Part shown: positions 8,801-17,782 of the stretch, piece by piece
Position numbering within the stretch: the stretch's first letter is position 1
Layout: every line of letters starts with the position of its first letter
The notes under the pieces: generated by a model
Databases searched by the model: none
What the model saw: the letters and a program-made list of their open reading frames with translations, nothing else
What the model was told of the DNA's origin: nothing
NCBI GenBank assembly: GCA_041559015.1
Contig: JBFFED010000001.1
Location: 62,001 to 126,000, forward strand
Source of the DNA: COMBO-56-21 sp041559015
Lineage (GTDB): Archaea; Thermoplasmatota; Thermoplasmata; UBA10834
DNA length: 64,000 bases
Direction of reading: 5' to 3'
Translations under genes and position numbers: made by a program

Positions 8801-11442
8801 CCCCGCCATCGTCGGATGCGAACCTTGTGGCCACAGTGGAGTGGACTGAGCTTCCAACCGATGTGAACCTACATGTGCTCGCACCGGACTGGGCGAGCTA
8901 TGGACACTGGTACGACCCGTTCGGACCAGGGTTGACCATGACGCCCATCGCGTCCAGTGACGAGAAATACATGGGCGCAGGCACGTTCGGGGTGTACACG
9001 AACACCGGCGGACCCAAGGAGGCCATAGCCGCCCCGATGGGAGAATGGTATGACTGGACGGGGACTGGCCCCGCTCCCTTCGCTGTGGTCGCAAGATGCC
9101 CGGTCATGGCTGGTAACTCTCCGTATGACACGATAGTGGGCCGCACCACATGGCTGACGATGAACGACTATTCGCCGACAATCATCGACCTGTTCGCGCC
9201 CCAACCAGGCCCGTACCCACTCGAGAGCGAGATGCCTGGGTGGTACGACATCACAGTCTCTGAGCCGGTCGAGGCGAGAGGAGGAGGCTCCGGCCCGTTC
9301 GTCGTGGACCAGTACGATTGGCAGGAGATTTGGCAGGACACGCTGACAGGCGACTTCGAATATGATCTTGCGAACGCTGCCTACACGAATGTGGTCTGGG
9401 TCGAGGAGAGCAGCGTCCTGACTGTGAACACGTGGGAGATCTCGGGCGCACCAGATATCGACCTCGGCGTCTGGTACGACGCGAACATGAACGGCGTCGC
9501 TGAACTGAGCGAGCCCCATTGGTATTCCGGAACCGGTGGCTCCACCGAGAGCGTGATCATAGATGACCCGTGGGACGGCATGTGGATCATCAAGGTCCTT
9601 GGGTACATGGTCACCGACAGCCCCGGCCACTTCTTCATGGAGGTGTGGACCGGAGCTGAGGGGTACATGACAGTCACGGACCTCGAATCGCCTGTCGGCT
9701 CGGGAATGCATGCGTTCAATGTATCGTACGGCGTCCCCGCAAGGGAGGGTGTCTACATAGGCTTCGCGACTTTCGGGTTCATGGGAGCGGACGACATGTT
9801 CTCGATCCCGTTCAGGATGGAGGTCTTGGACTGGGGCGCGCCCGAGATACAGGACCTGTACCCTGCCGACGGCCAGTCGGTCCCATCCAACAACCTCGTG
9901 GTCGAGTTCTACGTGAACGACAGCGTCCACCCAGTGTATTCCGGACCTGATTGGTCGACCCTGACCGTCGTGCTCGATTGGACGATAGAGATCGAGGATC
10001 TGTCTCGAACTTGGATAGTCGATGACACGATACGGCTGGAGTTCATGTTGCCGATCAGCGAGGGCTACCACGACCTGTTCATCGAGATAGCTGATACGAG
10101 CTGGAACTGGTGTTCGAGCACTACCTGGTTCACCGTCAACTCGCAAGTAGACACGTTGACCGCCGAGTTCGCCGACCCTATCTCCGGAGACCCAGTCCCC
10201 GACGGCTCCACAGTCGCGCTCACCAATGTAACGATCCGGGGAGAGACAGAAGCATATGCCGACGTGGATGTCCACACGCCAACGACAATCTACTCTGCCA
10301 GCGCGAACGACCTTGGCTACTACGAGCTGACCAATGTCTCCCTTGCAGAGGGCATCAACGCGATGACAGTCGTCGCGACGAACGACGCTGGCGTCGAGAG
10401 GTCCATGTCCAAGATGCTCGTCAGGGACACGATCTGCATGCTTTGGATCGCAGAGGTCGATTCGCCGACCAGAGAATCTGTCATAGATCTGTCTGGCTGG
10501 ACCGATGTGGGGGCCGTGGTGACCGTCGACGGAGAGAACGCGACGGTGAATCCGGACGGGACCTGGGCGGCCAGCGCGGGCTTGTCGGAAGGGGCGAACT
10601 CCGTCCTCATCGAGGCCACTGATGCTGTTGGCAACGTGAATCAGCTATGGGTCGACGTCGAGCTCGACACCACCCCGCCGAACCTGGCCGTACTGTCGCC
10701 CGCCGCCGGCTCCGAAACGAGCGAACCCAGTGTGTCGGTCTCGGGCACGACCGATGCTGGCGCGGAGGTGAGAGTGAACGGCGTACTCGCCAGCAACGGC
10801 TCTGAGGACTGGAGCGCGAAGGTGGTCCTGGCGGAGGGTGCGAATGTCATCCTGGTCGTTGCGACAGACGCTCTCGGCAACAGCGTGGCTGAGAGCATGA
10901 CCGTGGAGTACATCCCGCCGGTGTATGTCACGCCCGAGGAGCTCGCAGACGCGATAGCAGCGATCGAGGATGAGCTGGCGGACCTTTACGACGATATGGC
11001 CGCGCTGGAGGAGATGCTGCTCGGAGAGATCGGAGACCTCGACGAGGCTCTAATGGACCAGATCGACAACCTCCAGGCCCTCATCGACACTCTCGAGGCC
11101 CTTGCGGCTGACCTGCAGGAACAACTCGACACGACCAACGAGGACATAGGCGGACTTGAGGACGACATGGCAGACCTCGAGGACAGGCTGAGCGACGACA
11201 TAGGCACCGTGGACCAGAAGGCGGAGGACACTGACGCCTTCGCGGGTATGTTGATGTACCTCACTCTGGTGCTGTTCGTGATCGCGCTGATCCTCATCGT
11301 CCTCGTCTGGTTCCTCATGAGCAGGAAGACGCGCGGAGGGTCTGGCGGAGCGGAGCATTCGATGGAGGAGGTCGAATCCCCCTCGGAGGTCGAGCGAGAG
11401 TTCGATGCTCTTGAGAAGGAGATCAAGCAGGAGGAACTCTGA
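5827..11442 (+). CDS. Giant membrane-anchored subtilisin-like serine protease (S8) with Ig-like and coiled-coil stalk
   Basis: A secreted S8 peptidase of 1871 residues. A signal peptide (basic MMRRF, hydrophobic core to about residue 30) is followed by a prodomain-like region. The catalytic triad is Asp196 (AVIDTGFD), His410 (ESHGTM) and Ser610 (GSGTSHATP). The Asp-His distance of about 214 residues is much longer than in subtilisin and holds an inserted domain. Beta-rich domains follow (about 680-1430), then Ig-like repeats (TDVGAVVTVDG, TDAGAEVRVNG) to about 1695, a heptad-rich coiled coil (about 1705-1805), one transmembrane helix (about 1810-1835) and a charged cytoplasmic tail. This is a cell-surface stalked protease, probably for extracellular protein degradation or S-layer turnover. 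The unanchored paralogue follows directly. Confidence 0.93.
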   Translation: MMRRFNTASLSIVLMILMATTAFTVLAVPNSIAWSDIAGESALEGGLRPAYDAGKDFWANPEDKIDSRLMEAIKRSDGPFRVQVLISDRSAANQYLGANGLPLVEGLELPGMPTSRLLDLNAVDILGLASNPGVLRIFQYERPQVEGKSAQMSGIGEEWEAAPPPVDDLLVDFLHGAYDAWMEGFTGEGVQIAVIDTGFDMAHPDLQGQQARYTSGPYAGWPIAYDDAAAWYWYDNEIGGWVADTSAVSTDLGGYVEFDGLGWNISDLRDVWGNPIASVSGNYHIGWHTDQNLATIWGSPIGVLVVDANVAGVYDTVYVDVYRDFSFSDEKACTMGDEISYSDFNDPSVGWGYGWNSGDGYADLSGGMVYWISDGVNVYPGSDWLYGASWAPDSGEAVAFMGEFYLGESHGTMTSSAALAVPNSMGGLLGGMAPDAKLICIPFTGDVVASWLFAALGADSGWGTGDEANIISNSYGWSETAIDSGYNMYDQMTSLIQIDYTDGLWFWSTGNGGPGYGTSHSPTDFGSVHVGAGTTMQYRAVLGIENDIDYTKWGDVVPFSNSGPGRNGKLNAEIIASGAYSLEPAPLNQRDYFGAIMDGSEHFQIGSGTSHATPTAAGGAALGFQAFYDNYGWWPSFDYAKAKLMAAADDMHFDPLKQGAGWLNAYNYAMLMGGWEDGVDTLLYMGEPAFMKSALYPGHVYGTSYEYFPNLMLPGESDTSHIATTNNLNMLTGAAITVTSELLLKTGSTTITLTTADAESIYIDVTGDVPATTDLLKVTTFMPMSQFDPDLDYVSDVVYWLELHDWVDENMDGFMNITGSEWELYRYSVDGSNCNYNQVMVKDPIERTTDGLIVRLRSSPGAAGIDLTIQLDYYELQTFPWIGFRMLGDTDWSTSLGAMIGPGWWVDWEINVTVPADAPVGTYAAAIYVDDGTRVQNIPVVINVAADDYEFEFGGPSYFDTPYNNDVTGISDKYWRFEVGDWRIFFAMPSTTPPSSDANLVATVEWTELPTDVNLHVLAPDWASYGHWYDPFGPGLTMTPIASSDEKYMGAGTFGVYTNTGGPKEAIAAPMGEWYDWTGTGPAPFAVVARCPVMAGNSPYDTIVGRTTWLTMNDYSPTIIDLFAPQPGPYPLESEMPGWYDITVSEPVEARGGGSGPFVVDQYDWQEIWQDTLTGDFEYDLANAAYTNVVWVEESSVLTVNTWEISGAPDIDLGVWYDANMNGVAELSEPHWYSGTGGSTESVIIDDPWDGMWIIKVLGYMVTDSPGHFFMEVWTGAEGYMTVTDLESPVGSGMHAFNVSYGVPAREGVYIGFATFGFMGADDMFSIPFRMEVLDWGAPEIQDLYPADGQSVPSNNLVVEFYVNDSVHPVYSGPDWSTLTVVLDWTIEIEDLSRTWIVDDTIRLEFMLPISEGYHDLFIEIADTSWNWCSSTTWFTVNSQVDTLTAEFADPISGDPVPDGSTVALTNVTIRGETEAYADVDVHTPTTIYSASANDLGYYELTNVSLAEGINAMTVVATNDAGVERSMSKMLVRDTICMLWIAEVDSPTRESVIDLSGWTDVGAVVTVDGENATVNPDGTWAASAGLSEGANSVLIEATDAVGNVNQLWVDVELDTTPPNLAVLSPAAGSETSEPSVSVSGTTDAGAEVRVNGVLASNGSEDWSAKVVLAEGANVILVVATDALGNSVAESMTVEYIPPVYVTPEELADAIAAIEDELADLYDDMAALEEMLLGEIGDLDEALMDQIDNLQALIDTLEALAADLQEQLDTTNEDIGGLEDDMADLEDRLSDDIGTVDQKAEDTDAFAGMLMYLTLVLFVIALILIVLVWFLMSRKTRGGSGGAEHSMEEVESPSEVEREFDALEKEIKQEEL

Positions 11443-11480
11443 GTTCCTCCTGCAAACCCATCAATCATTTTCAATTTTGT
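11427..11480 (+). terminator. Hairpin plus T-rich tract at the end of subtilase 1
   Basis: Perfect 12-base arms (GCAGGAGGAACT and AGTTCCTCCTGC, 11427-11453) with a 3-base loop span the TGA stop codon. A T-rich stretch (CATTTTCAATTTTGT) follows 12 bases later. Archaeal termination mainly needs T-runs, so the hairpin may also protect the mRNA end or cover the final codons. It separates the two protease genes. Confidence 0.6.
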
Positions 11481-11629
11481 ACTAATACAGGCGGGAGCGC
11501 CAGCGACTACTGACCGTTAGAATCTAATAGCGGAGTCGGCACTATCTCGACAACCACAATTGAGCGTTGGGTTCTCCATCGAACTCGATGGCGGCCAACC
11601 AAGTGGTAGTGAACATGGGGGGAGAGATA

Positions 11630-14600
11630 GTGAATGCCTTCTCAACAAGAGCGAGCCTAAGCGTTGCGACTGTCCTGATCCTTCTGGGGACATCCTTCGC
11701 GATCGGAATCATAGGCCAGGTCGGGACGCAGGGCTCGTCCAAAGAGGGAGTGAGCAGCGACATCGATGCTGCGCTCGCAGATGCGCGCGTGACTGCGAAG
11801 ATCGACCCGGCGCTTCTAGGAATCATAGGCTCCATGACGGAGCCGGCGATGGCCTACGTCGTCATGTCGGACGTGACGAAGGCCAATGAGGCGCTCGCAT
11901 CGATTGGACTGAATACTGTCAAGGGCATGATGCTCCAGGGAGCGCCTGCAATACGATTCATGGAGCTCGATGCGCGGGCCATCGTCGCCCTTGCGATGAG
12001 CGACGGGGTTTTGAAGGTCCTTGCATACGAGAGGCCTGAGACGGAGCCGGCCGACCTCGAGCTCGCAAAGGAGGACTTCGAGGTGACCTCGGTATCTCCT
12101 GCGGTCGAGGACCTCGATGTGAACTTCGTGCATGGGGCATTGGACGCATGGTCCAATGGATACACCGGCGAGGGGGTTGTCCTCGCCGTGATCGACGACG
12201 GCTTCGACATGGCCCATCCGGACCTCCAGGGACAACAGGCGAGGTACGATTTCGGGGCGTACGAGGGCTGGCCTATAGCCTATGACGACTACGCCGCCTA
12301 CAGATGGTACGACGAGAAGATAGGTGGTTGGATGGCGGACACTTCGACCGAAGTGCGCGCCAGGGGCCAGTCCTTGACTTTCGATGATGTGAATTACGTG
12401 ATCCGTGGACTGACGGATGCGGACGGGAAAACCGTGACGAGCAAGAGCGGCAAGGCCCATATCGGATATCACCCCGACCCTGCCCTGGCAGCCCTTTGGG
12501 GCGGCCCGGTGGCAGTCCTGGTGGTTGACACGAAGGTAGCAGGGGTCTACGACACGGTTTACGTCGACGTCATGCGCGACTTTGACTTCACCAACGACAA
12601 GCCCTGCACCAAGGGCGATGAGATATCATACTTCGACTCTTACGACGCGGCCACAGGAGTCACGAACACATCTATGTGGAATGCCGGTGACGGATACGCG
12701 GACTACTCCGGCGGAATGGTCTACTGGATCACCGACGGGGTCAACGTCTACCCTGCGTCCGACTGGACATACGGTGCGGAGTTCTTGGCGGGCGCTGGTG
12801 ACGGAGTCGCCTTCATAGGCGCCTTCGCTGGCAACCACGGAACGATGACCTCGTCTGCGGCGCTGGCGACGGGCGCGACCATGGGTGGACAGCTCGGAGG
12901 GATGGCTCCGGACGCCAAGCTGATATGCGTACCCTTCACGGGAGATATCGTGAACGCGTGGATGTTCGCCCAGTTCGGGGCCGACGGCGATCTGGGGACC
13001 GGGGACGAAGCGATGCTGGTGAGCAACAGCTACGGCTGGTCGGACACGGCAATAGACGCCGGATACCAGCTCTTGGACATGGTCGCCACGACGATTTCGA
13101 TGTCAGGTCCGACACTGTGGTTCTGGTCGACTGGGAACGGCGGCCCCGGGTACGGGACCGCACACACGGTCGTAGACTTCACCTCGGTTCATGTCGGCGC
13201 TGGCACGACGATGCAGTACAGATACTGGTATGGATACGAGGCGGCACCTGGATACCAGAAGTGGGGCGATGTCGCCCCGTTCTCCAACTCAGGACCAGGG
13301 AGGAACGGCAAGCTGAATGCGGAGATCATCGCCTCTGGCATGTACTCGATGGAACCATGCCCGCTGAATGTGCCAAACGACCTATTGACGACAGGTGACG
13401 GCTCAAGCCACTTCCAGATAGGGAGCGGCACAAGCCATGCGACTCCGACAGTCGCGGGAGGTGCTGCGCTCGGCTACCAGGCCTTCATGTCGATGCACAG
13501 CGCGCTGCCTGCGAAGGACTACGCCAAAGCGATGCTGATGGCAGCGGCGGACGACATGCACTTCGACCCGCTCAAGCAGGGCGCGGGCTGGCTGAATGCC
13601 GGGACCTACGCCGACATCATGGCGGAGGCGACCGGAACCGCGTCGTACCTGTCTGAATCGGCATCTGCGACATCCGCGCTATACCCTGGAGGAGTCGACG
13701 GCGTCTCGTACGAGACCTTCCCGAACTTCGTGCTCCCAGGAGAGGAGTTCGAGTACCTCATCACGACCCGCAACTTCGGTGACGAGGCAGTCACTGCAGA
13801 GGTGGCGAGCGAGCTGCTGCTGCGAACCAAGAGCGAGACCATAGACTTCCTTACGAAGAAGACGGGCGACACCTTCATCGACATCACCGACAGGATACCT
13901 GCGGACACGGATCTCCTGAAGATCACGATGTACATGCCATTCGAGCAGTTCGACAGCCAGCCGGACTACGTCTCGGACGTGGAGTACTGGCTCGAGGTGC
14001 ATGATTGGGTGGACATCAACGGGAACGGCATCGTGGGCCTGAAGGGCACCAACTGGGAACTCTTCAGATACACTGTCGACGGCTCGGACTGCAACGCGAA
14101 CCAGGCGATGATCAAGGACCCGATCGAGAGGACCACCGACGGACTCATAGTCAGGGTTCGAGGGATAGTACCCAACGCAGGGATAGAGATAAGTCTCCAG
14201 CTCGATTGCTACGAGCTTGAGGAGTTCCCGTGGATGAAGGTCAGGGCTCCTGGCTCAGAGGTCTGGGGCTCCGCCATATCGATCGAGGTCCCGGCCGAGG
14301 GCTCTGTCGAATGGAGCGCCCTTGTATCAATCCCGGAGGATGCCGAGGTTGGCTCGTACGGTGCTGCGCTATACGTCGACGATGGAGAACGGGTTCAGAG
14401 CATGCCCGTCGTAATCAATGTGCCCGCGACGGACTACGAGTTCGAGTTCGGAGGGCCCTCGTCCTTCGACACGCCCTACAACAACGAAGTGACGGGCGTC
14501 TCGGACAAGTACTGGAGGTTCGAGGTTGGAGACTGGAGGATATTCTGGTCGTTGCCCGAGGACATGCCTGACCCGAACGCATACCTCATGGCCAGCGTCT

Positions 14601-15610
14601 CGTGGTCTGAGCTGCCGACCGACATCAACGTGCACGTCCTTGCGCCTGTGGCGGTGGATCCGATAAACTCCTGGCACGGTATATTCGACGAGCCGCTGGG
14701 CCCGGGCTACTACGAGAAGACCATAGCGTCCAGCGACGAGAGGTACATGGGAGCTGGCAGGTTCGGCGTATACACCAATACCGGCGGCCCGAAGGAGGTC
14801 GTAGCCGCACCATTGGGAGCGTATGAGAACGCCCTAGGAGCGCCGGCGCCGTTCGCCATAGTGACCAGGTGCCCGATAATGTCTGGACAGGACGCCTCCG
14901 TGACTCTCTACGGCGAGACCAAATGGGTCGTGATGAACGGGTTCGACCCGGGATCCGTGTCTGTGGAGGTCGACCTGTCCGAGAACGATCCGATATCAGG
15001 GACAGTCGCTGCGTGGTACGACATCACCGTGGATGGCACCATCGAGGTGAAGGGCGGCGGCGTGAACCCGATGATATCGCACGACTGGCCAGCGGAGGAG
15101 GTCTATCAGGACGTCCTCAGCGCGGATTTCTATGCTGACCTCGCCAATGCGATGTACACCCGGGAGATCGAGGTCAAGACCGCGAGCATACTGACCGTCT
15201 CGGTCGAAGAGGTACTCGGCTGTCCGGACATTGACCTCGGATTGTGGTACGACACGAACATGGACGGCGTCGCGACACTGGACGAACCCTACTGGTATGT
15301 GGGGGCTGGGGGTTCCACGGAGAGCCTGACGCTCAGAGAGCCGGCCGACGGACAGTATCTAGTCAAGGTGCTGGGATACACCGTCACCGGAGAGCCCGGG
15401 GTCTTCAGCCTCAACGTACTCCAGGGGATCCAGGGGGCCGAGATAACGGCTGGAGGGCTTGAGCCGCTGGTCTCCTCCGGCGTGCACTGGTTCACGATCG
15501 AGTACTCAGTGCCTGCGGTCCCGGGCGTGTACGTCGGAGCGGCGACCTTCGGATTCTTGGGCGCCAACGACATGTTCAGCATAGAGGTCGTCGCGACTGT
15601 CGTCGAGTGA
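11630..15610 (+). CDS. Secreted subtilisin-like serine protease (S8), paralogue of the upstream gene
   Basis: A 1326-residue S8 peptidase closely similar to the catalytic and following beta-rich domains of the preceding protease. The triad is Asp189 (VIDDGFD), His403 (GNHGTM) and Ser602 (GSGTSHATP). I placed the start at GTG 11630 because GGGGGGAG lies 5 bases upstream and the product then opens with a clean signal peptide (VNAFSTRASLSVATVLILLG). The frame stays open to ATG 11567, which would add 21 polar residues. It lacks the Ig repeats, coiled coil and transmembrane anchor of its neighbour and ends soon after a shared MFSIEV-type motif, so it should be released or held by other contacts. 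It is a tandem duplication with loss or gain of the anchor. Confidence 0.92.
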   Translation: MNAFSTRASLSVATVLILLGTSFAIGIIGQVGTQGSSKEGVSSDIDAALADARVTAKIDPALLGIIGSMTEPAMAYVVMSDVTKANEALASIGLNTVKGMMLQGAPAIRFMELDARAIVALAMSDGVLKVLAYERPETEPADLELAKEDFEVTSVSPAVEDLDVNFVHGALDAWSNGYTGEGVVLAVIDDGFDMAHPDLQGQQARYDFGAYEGWPIAYDDYAAYRWYDEKIGGWMADTSTEVRARGQSLTFDDVNYVIRGLTDADGKTVTSKSGKAHIGYHPDPALAALWGGPVAVLVVDTKVAGVYDTVYVDVMRDFDFTNDKPCTKGDEISYFDSYDAATGVTNTSMWNAGDGYADYSGGMVYWITDGVNVYPASDWTYGAEFLAGAGDGVAFIGAFAGNHGTMTSSAALATGATMGGQLGGMAPDAKLICVPFTGDIVNAWMFAQFGADGDLGTGDEAMLVSNSYGWSDTAIDAGYQLLDMVATTISMSGPTLWFWSTGNGGPGYGTAHTVVDFTSVHVGAGTTMQYRYWYGYEAAPGYQKWGDVAPFSNSGPGRNGKLNAEIIASGMYSMEPCPLNVPNDLLTTGDGSSHFQIGSGTSHATPTVAGGAALGYQAFMSMHSALPAKDYAKAMLMAAADDMHFDPLKQGAGWLNAGTYADIMAEATGTASYLSESASATSALYPGGVDGVSYETFPNFVLPGEEFEYLITTRNFGDEAVTAEVASELLLRTKSETIDFLTKKTGDTFIDITDRIPADTDLLKITMYMPFEQFDSQPDYVSDVEYWLEVHDWVDINGNGIVGLKGTNWELFRYTVDGSDCNANQAMIKDPIERTTDGLIVRVRGIVPNAGIEISLQLDCYELEEFPWMKVRAPGSEVWGSAISIEVPAEGSVEWSALVSIPEDAEVGSYGAALYVDDGERVQSMPVVINVPATDYEFEFGGPSSFDTPYNNEVTGVSDKYWRFEVGDWRIFWSLPEDMPDPNAYLMASVSWSELPTDINVHVLAPVAVDPINSWHGIFDEPLGPGYYEKTIASSDERYMGAGRFGVYTNTGGPKEVVAAPLGAYENALGAPAPFAIVTRCPIMSGQDASVTLYGETKWVVMNGFDPGSVSVEVDLSENDPISGTVAAWYDITVDGTIEVKGGGVNPMISHDWPAEEVYQDVLSADFYADLANAMYTREIEVKTASILTVSVEEVLGCPDIDLGLWYDTNMDGVATLDEPYWYVGAGGSTESLTLREPADGQYLVKVLGYTVTGEPGVFSLNVLQGIQGAEITAGGLEPLVSSGVHWFTIEYSVPAVPGVYVGAATFGFLGANDMFSIEVVATVVE

Positions 15611-15636
15611 TCTAGGATCTCAAACCCCTTAATCAG

Positions 15637-15647
15637 CCTATTTTTCC
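15637..15647 (+). terminator. T-run after subtilase 2
   Basis: CTATTTTTCC about 30 bases after the stop codon matches the simple T-run terminators of archaea. No strong hairpin precedes it. Confidence 0.35.
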
Positions 15648-15685
15648 ATCCCAGGGTGTCAGCGTGCGCCTGAACAGAGAATACA

Positions 15686-15760
15686 TGGAGCCACTGGAGG
15701 GAATCGAACCCTCGACCTACGCCTTACCAAGGCGTCGCTATACCTCTAAGCCACAGTGGC
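15686..15760 (-). tRNA. tRNA-Thr (anticodon GGU)
   Basis: The reverse complement folds into a full cloverleaf. The acceptor arms GCCACTG and CAGTGGC pair perfectly. The anticodon stem ACGCC/GGCGT encloses loop TTGGTAA, giving anticodon GGT for ACC/ACU codons. The T arm is GAGGG-TTCGATT-CCCTC. The discriminator is U at 15689 and CCA is encoded (15686-15688). No intron is present. The D-loop is short (7 bases) but has GG and the closing A. Confidence 0.96.
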
Positions 15761-15795
15761 ATCCTGGGCGCGGGCCGGATGGCATCTTGCCCTGC

Positions 15796-15807
15796 GTATT
15801 AATAACT
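15796..15807 (-). promoter_or_regulatory. TATA box of tRNA-Thr
   Basis: On the reverse strand, AGTTATTAATAC sits about 36-47 bases before the mature tRNA 5' end, so transcription would give a short 5' leader for RNase P. A second element, TTTAATAG at 15837-15844, faces the opposite way and is 25-32 bases from the NFACT start, making this a divergent promoter pair. Confidence 0.6.
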
Positions 15808-15868
15808 TGCCGGAGGTAACCGGAGGCTGCGCATCATTTAATAGACCCCCACTGGATTTCATGGCAAC

Positions 15869-17782
15869 ATGAAGGAGGCCCTCAGCAGCCTGGACATCTC
15901 GGCCGCGGTCAAGGAGCTTCAGGCGGTCATAGGCGGACATATCGACAAGGTCTACCACCCCAGCCTGCAGCATCTCATCCTGGCCGTGAGGAAACCGGGG
16001 GAGGGCAAGGCGTACGTCCACTTCTTGGTCGGCAGATGGCTGTATCTTTCAGACGAGGCGGGCGAGATGCCCGCTCAGCCCTCCGATTTCGCCATGATGC
16101 TCAGGAAGCGTATCCTGAACGCCCGCATAACAGGCGTACGGCAACAGGGGTTTGACAGGATAGTCGTGCTCACGCTCGACAAGGATGGTGCCTTCGAGCT
16201 AGTCCTCGAATCCTTCGGGGATGGCAATGTGATCCTCGTGACGAACGGGGAGATCGTCCAGCCACTTACCAGCCACACATGGAAACATCGGGACGTGAGG
16301 GCGAAGAAGCCTTTCGTCTACCCTCCGCCCGTGCCGAACCCCATTGGCATGGCCTCTGACGACCTGCTCGCGATACTCAAGAGCTCCAACACGGACATCG
16401 TGAGGACCCTGGCGACCAAACTGAACATGGGTGGGATCTACAGCGAGGAGGTCTGTGCCAGGTCCGGGATCGACAAGAAGACCAGTGCTGCGGACATCGG
16501 GCCCGATGAGGGCGAGAGTATCCTCCGATGTATCCATTCCCTGATGGACGAGATACTCGAATCGGGAAAGGGGTTCGTGGTGGTCGAGGACGGCGTTGCG
16601 GTCGATGCCGTCCCCACGAGGTTGAAGGTTCATGAAGGGCTCGAACACGAGGAGCATCGCTCATTCTCGGACGCTGTCAGGAGCTACATACCGAGGATGC
16701 CCGTCCAGAAGGCCGAGAAGAAGAGGGACTCGGTCCTCGAGCTCGAACGCATCAAGAGGAAGATAGCGCAGCAAGAGGCCGCGGTCATCAGGCTCCAGGA
16801 CGAGGCGAGGGAGAGCCATATCACCGGTGACTTCATCTACTCGAGATACACGGAGGCCGATGAGATCATCCAGGCGGCGAAAGATGCCGTGGAACACGGG
16901 GACGTCGAAAGCATCCCCGGCTACAAGTCATTCGACAAGAAGCAGCGCATCCTGGCCGTGACAATGGGTGGCAGCAGCGTGGAGCTGGAAGTCGATGGCA
17001 CGGTGGAGTCCAGCTCCAGGAGATACTACGAAGCGGCCAAGAAGGCTCGGAAGAAGCTGGAGGGAGTCCTTACCGCGCTTTCCGAGACGAGGAAAGCCCT
17101 CGACTCCGAGGAAACCAAAGGGGTGCAGAAGTCTGATGATAGGAGAAAACGGCACGAGCCGACCAAGCGTTTCTGGTTCGAGAGGTACAGATGGTTCATA
17201 TCCACCGAGGGTGCAATCGTTCTCGGAGGCAAGGATGCGAAGAGCAATGACCTCCTCGTGAAGAAACACCTCAAGCCAGGCGACAGATACGCGCACGCGG
17301 ACATGCACGGGGCGCCCAGCGTCGTCGTGAAGATGCAGGAAGGTGTCACCGACAAGACACTCTACGAGGCCTGCGAGTTCGCGGTCGCCACTTCGAAAGC
17401 CTGGAACGCGAAGATAGGTTCGGCGGCTGGTTATTGGGTCATGCCGGAACAGGTCAGCAAGACGCCCCAGAGCGGCGAGTATCTGGCTAAGGGGGCGTTC
17501 GTCATACGCGGTAGGAGGAACTACTCGAACAAGCTCGACATCAAGCTCGGCATCGGCGAGACACAATTCGAGAACGCTAGGAAGATCATGTGCGGCCCCG
17601 AGAGCGCTGTCCGCTCACGGTGCGCGAGATATGCGATCATCAGGCCGGGGAACAAAGATAGGAACGATTTCGCCAAGATGCTTGCGGACGTATTCGAGGT
17701 GCCGATCGAGGAGATCCAGAGCATCCTCCCTCCGGGAGATGTGGACGTCATCGACCAAGTCGGGATTTCTATCTTTTCCTGA
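15869..17782 (+). CDS. NFACT-family protein, archaeal Rqc2/NEMF homologue
   Basis: Rqc2/NEMF/RqcH proteins bind stalled large ribosomal subunits carrying peptidyl-tRNA and promote C-terminal tailing of the nascent chain. This 637-residue protein has the family order: an NFACT-N domain (about 1-260) with LAVRKPGEGKAYVHF and SFGDGNVIL-like segments; a helical coiled-coil middle (about 285-430; LERIKRKIAQQEAAVI, KKARKKLEGVL); the NFACT-R/DUF814 domain (about 435-550; FWFERYRWFIS, GGKDAKSNDLLVKK, YAHADMHGAPS); and a basic C-terminal part. Length is normal for archaeal members. A TATA box 25-32 bases upstream suggests a leaderless mRNA. It overlaps the 3' end of the convergent endonuclease IV gene by 14 bases. 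Confidence 0.93.
   Translation: MKEALSSLDISAAVKELQAVIGGHIDKVYHPSLQHLILAVRKPGEGKAYVHFLVGRWLYLSDEAGEMPAQPSDFAMMLRKRILNARITGVRQQGFDRIVVLTLDKDGAFELVLESFGDGNVILVTNGEIVQPLTSHTWKHRDVRAKKPFVYPPPVPNPIGMASDDLLAILKSSNTDIVRTLATKLNMGGIYSEEVCARSGIDKKTSAADIGPDEGESILRCIHSLMDEILESGKGFVVVEDGVAVDAVPTRLKVHEGLEHEEHRSFSDAVRSYIPRMPVQKAEKKRDSVLELERIKRKIAQQEAAVIRLQDEARESHITGDFIYSRYTEADEIIQAAKDAVEHGDVESIPGYKSFDKKQRILAVTMGGSSVELEVDGTVESSSRRYYEAAKKARKKLEGVLTALSETRKALDSEETKGVQKSDDRRKRHEPTKRFWFERYRWFISTEGAIVLGGKDAKSNDLLVKKHLKPGDRYAHADMHGAPSVVVKMQEGVTDKTLYEACEFAVATSKAWNAKIGSAAGYWVMPEQVSKTPQSGEYLAKGAFVIRGRRNYSNKLDIKLGIGETQFENARKIMCGPESAVRSRCARYAIIRPGNKDRNDFAKMLADVFEVPIEEIQSILPPGDVDVIDQVGISIFS

Noticed and set aside
8869..10275. 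Long reverse-strand ORF (468 codons) opposite subtilase 1
   Set aside because: Antisense shadow of a high-GC gene: His/Arg/Val-rich composition, no domain pattern, no promoter; the plus-strand frame is a complete protease.
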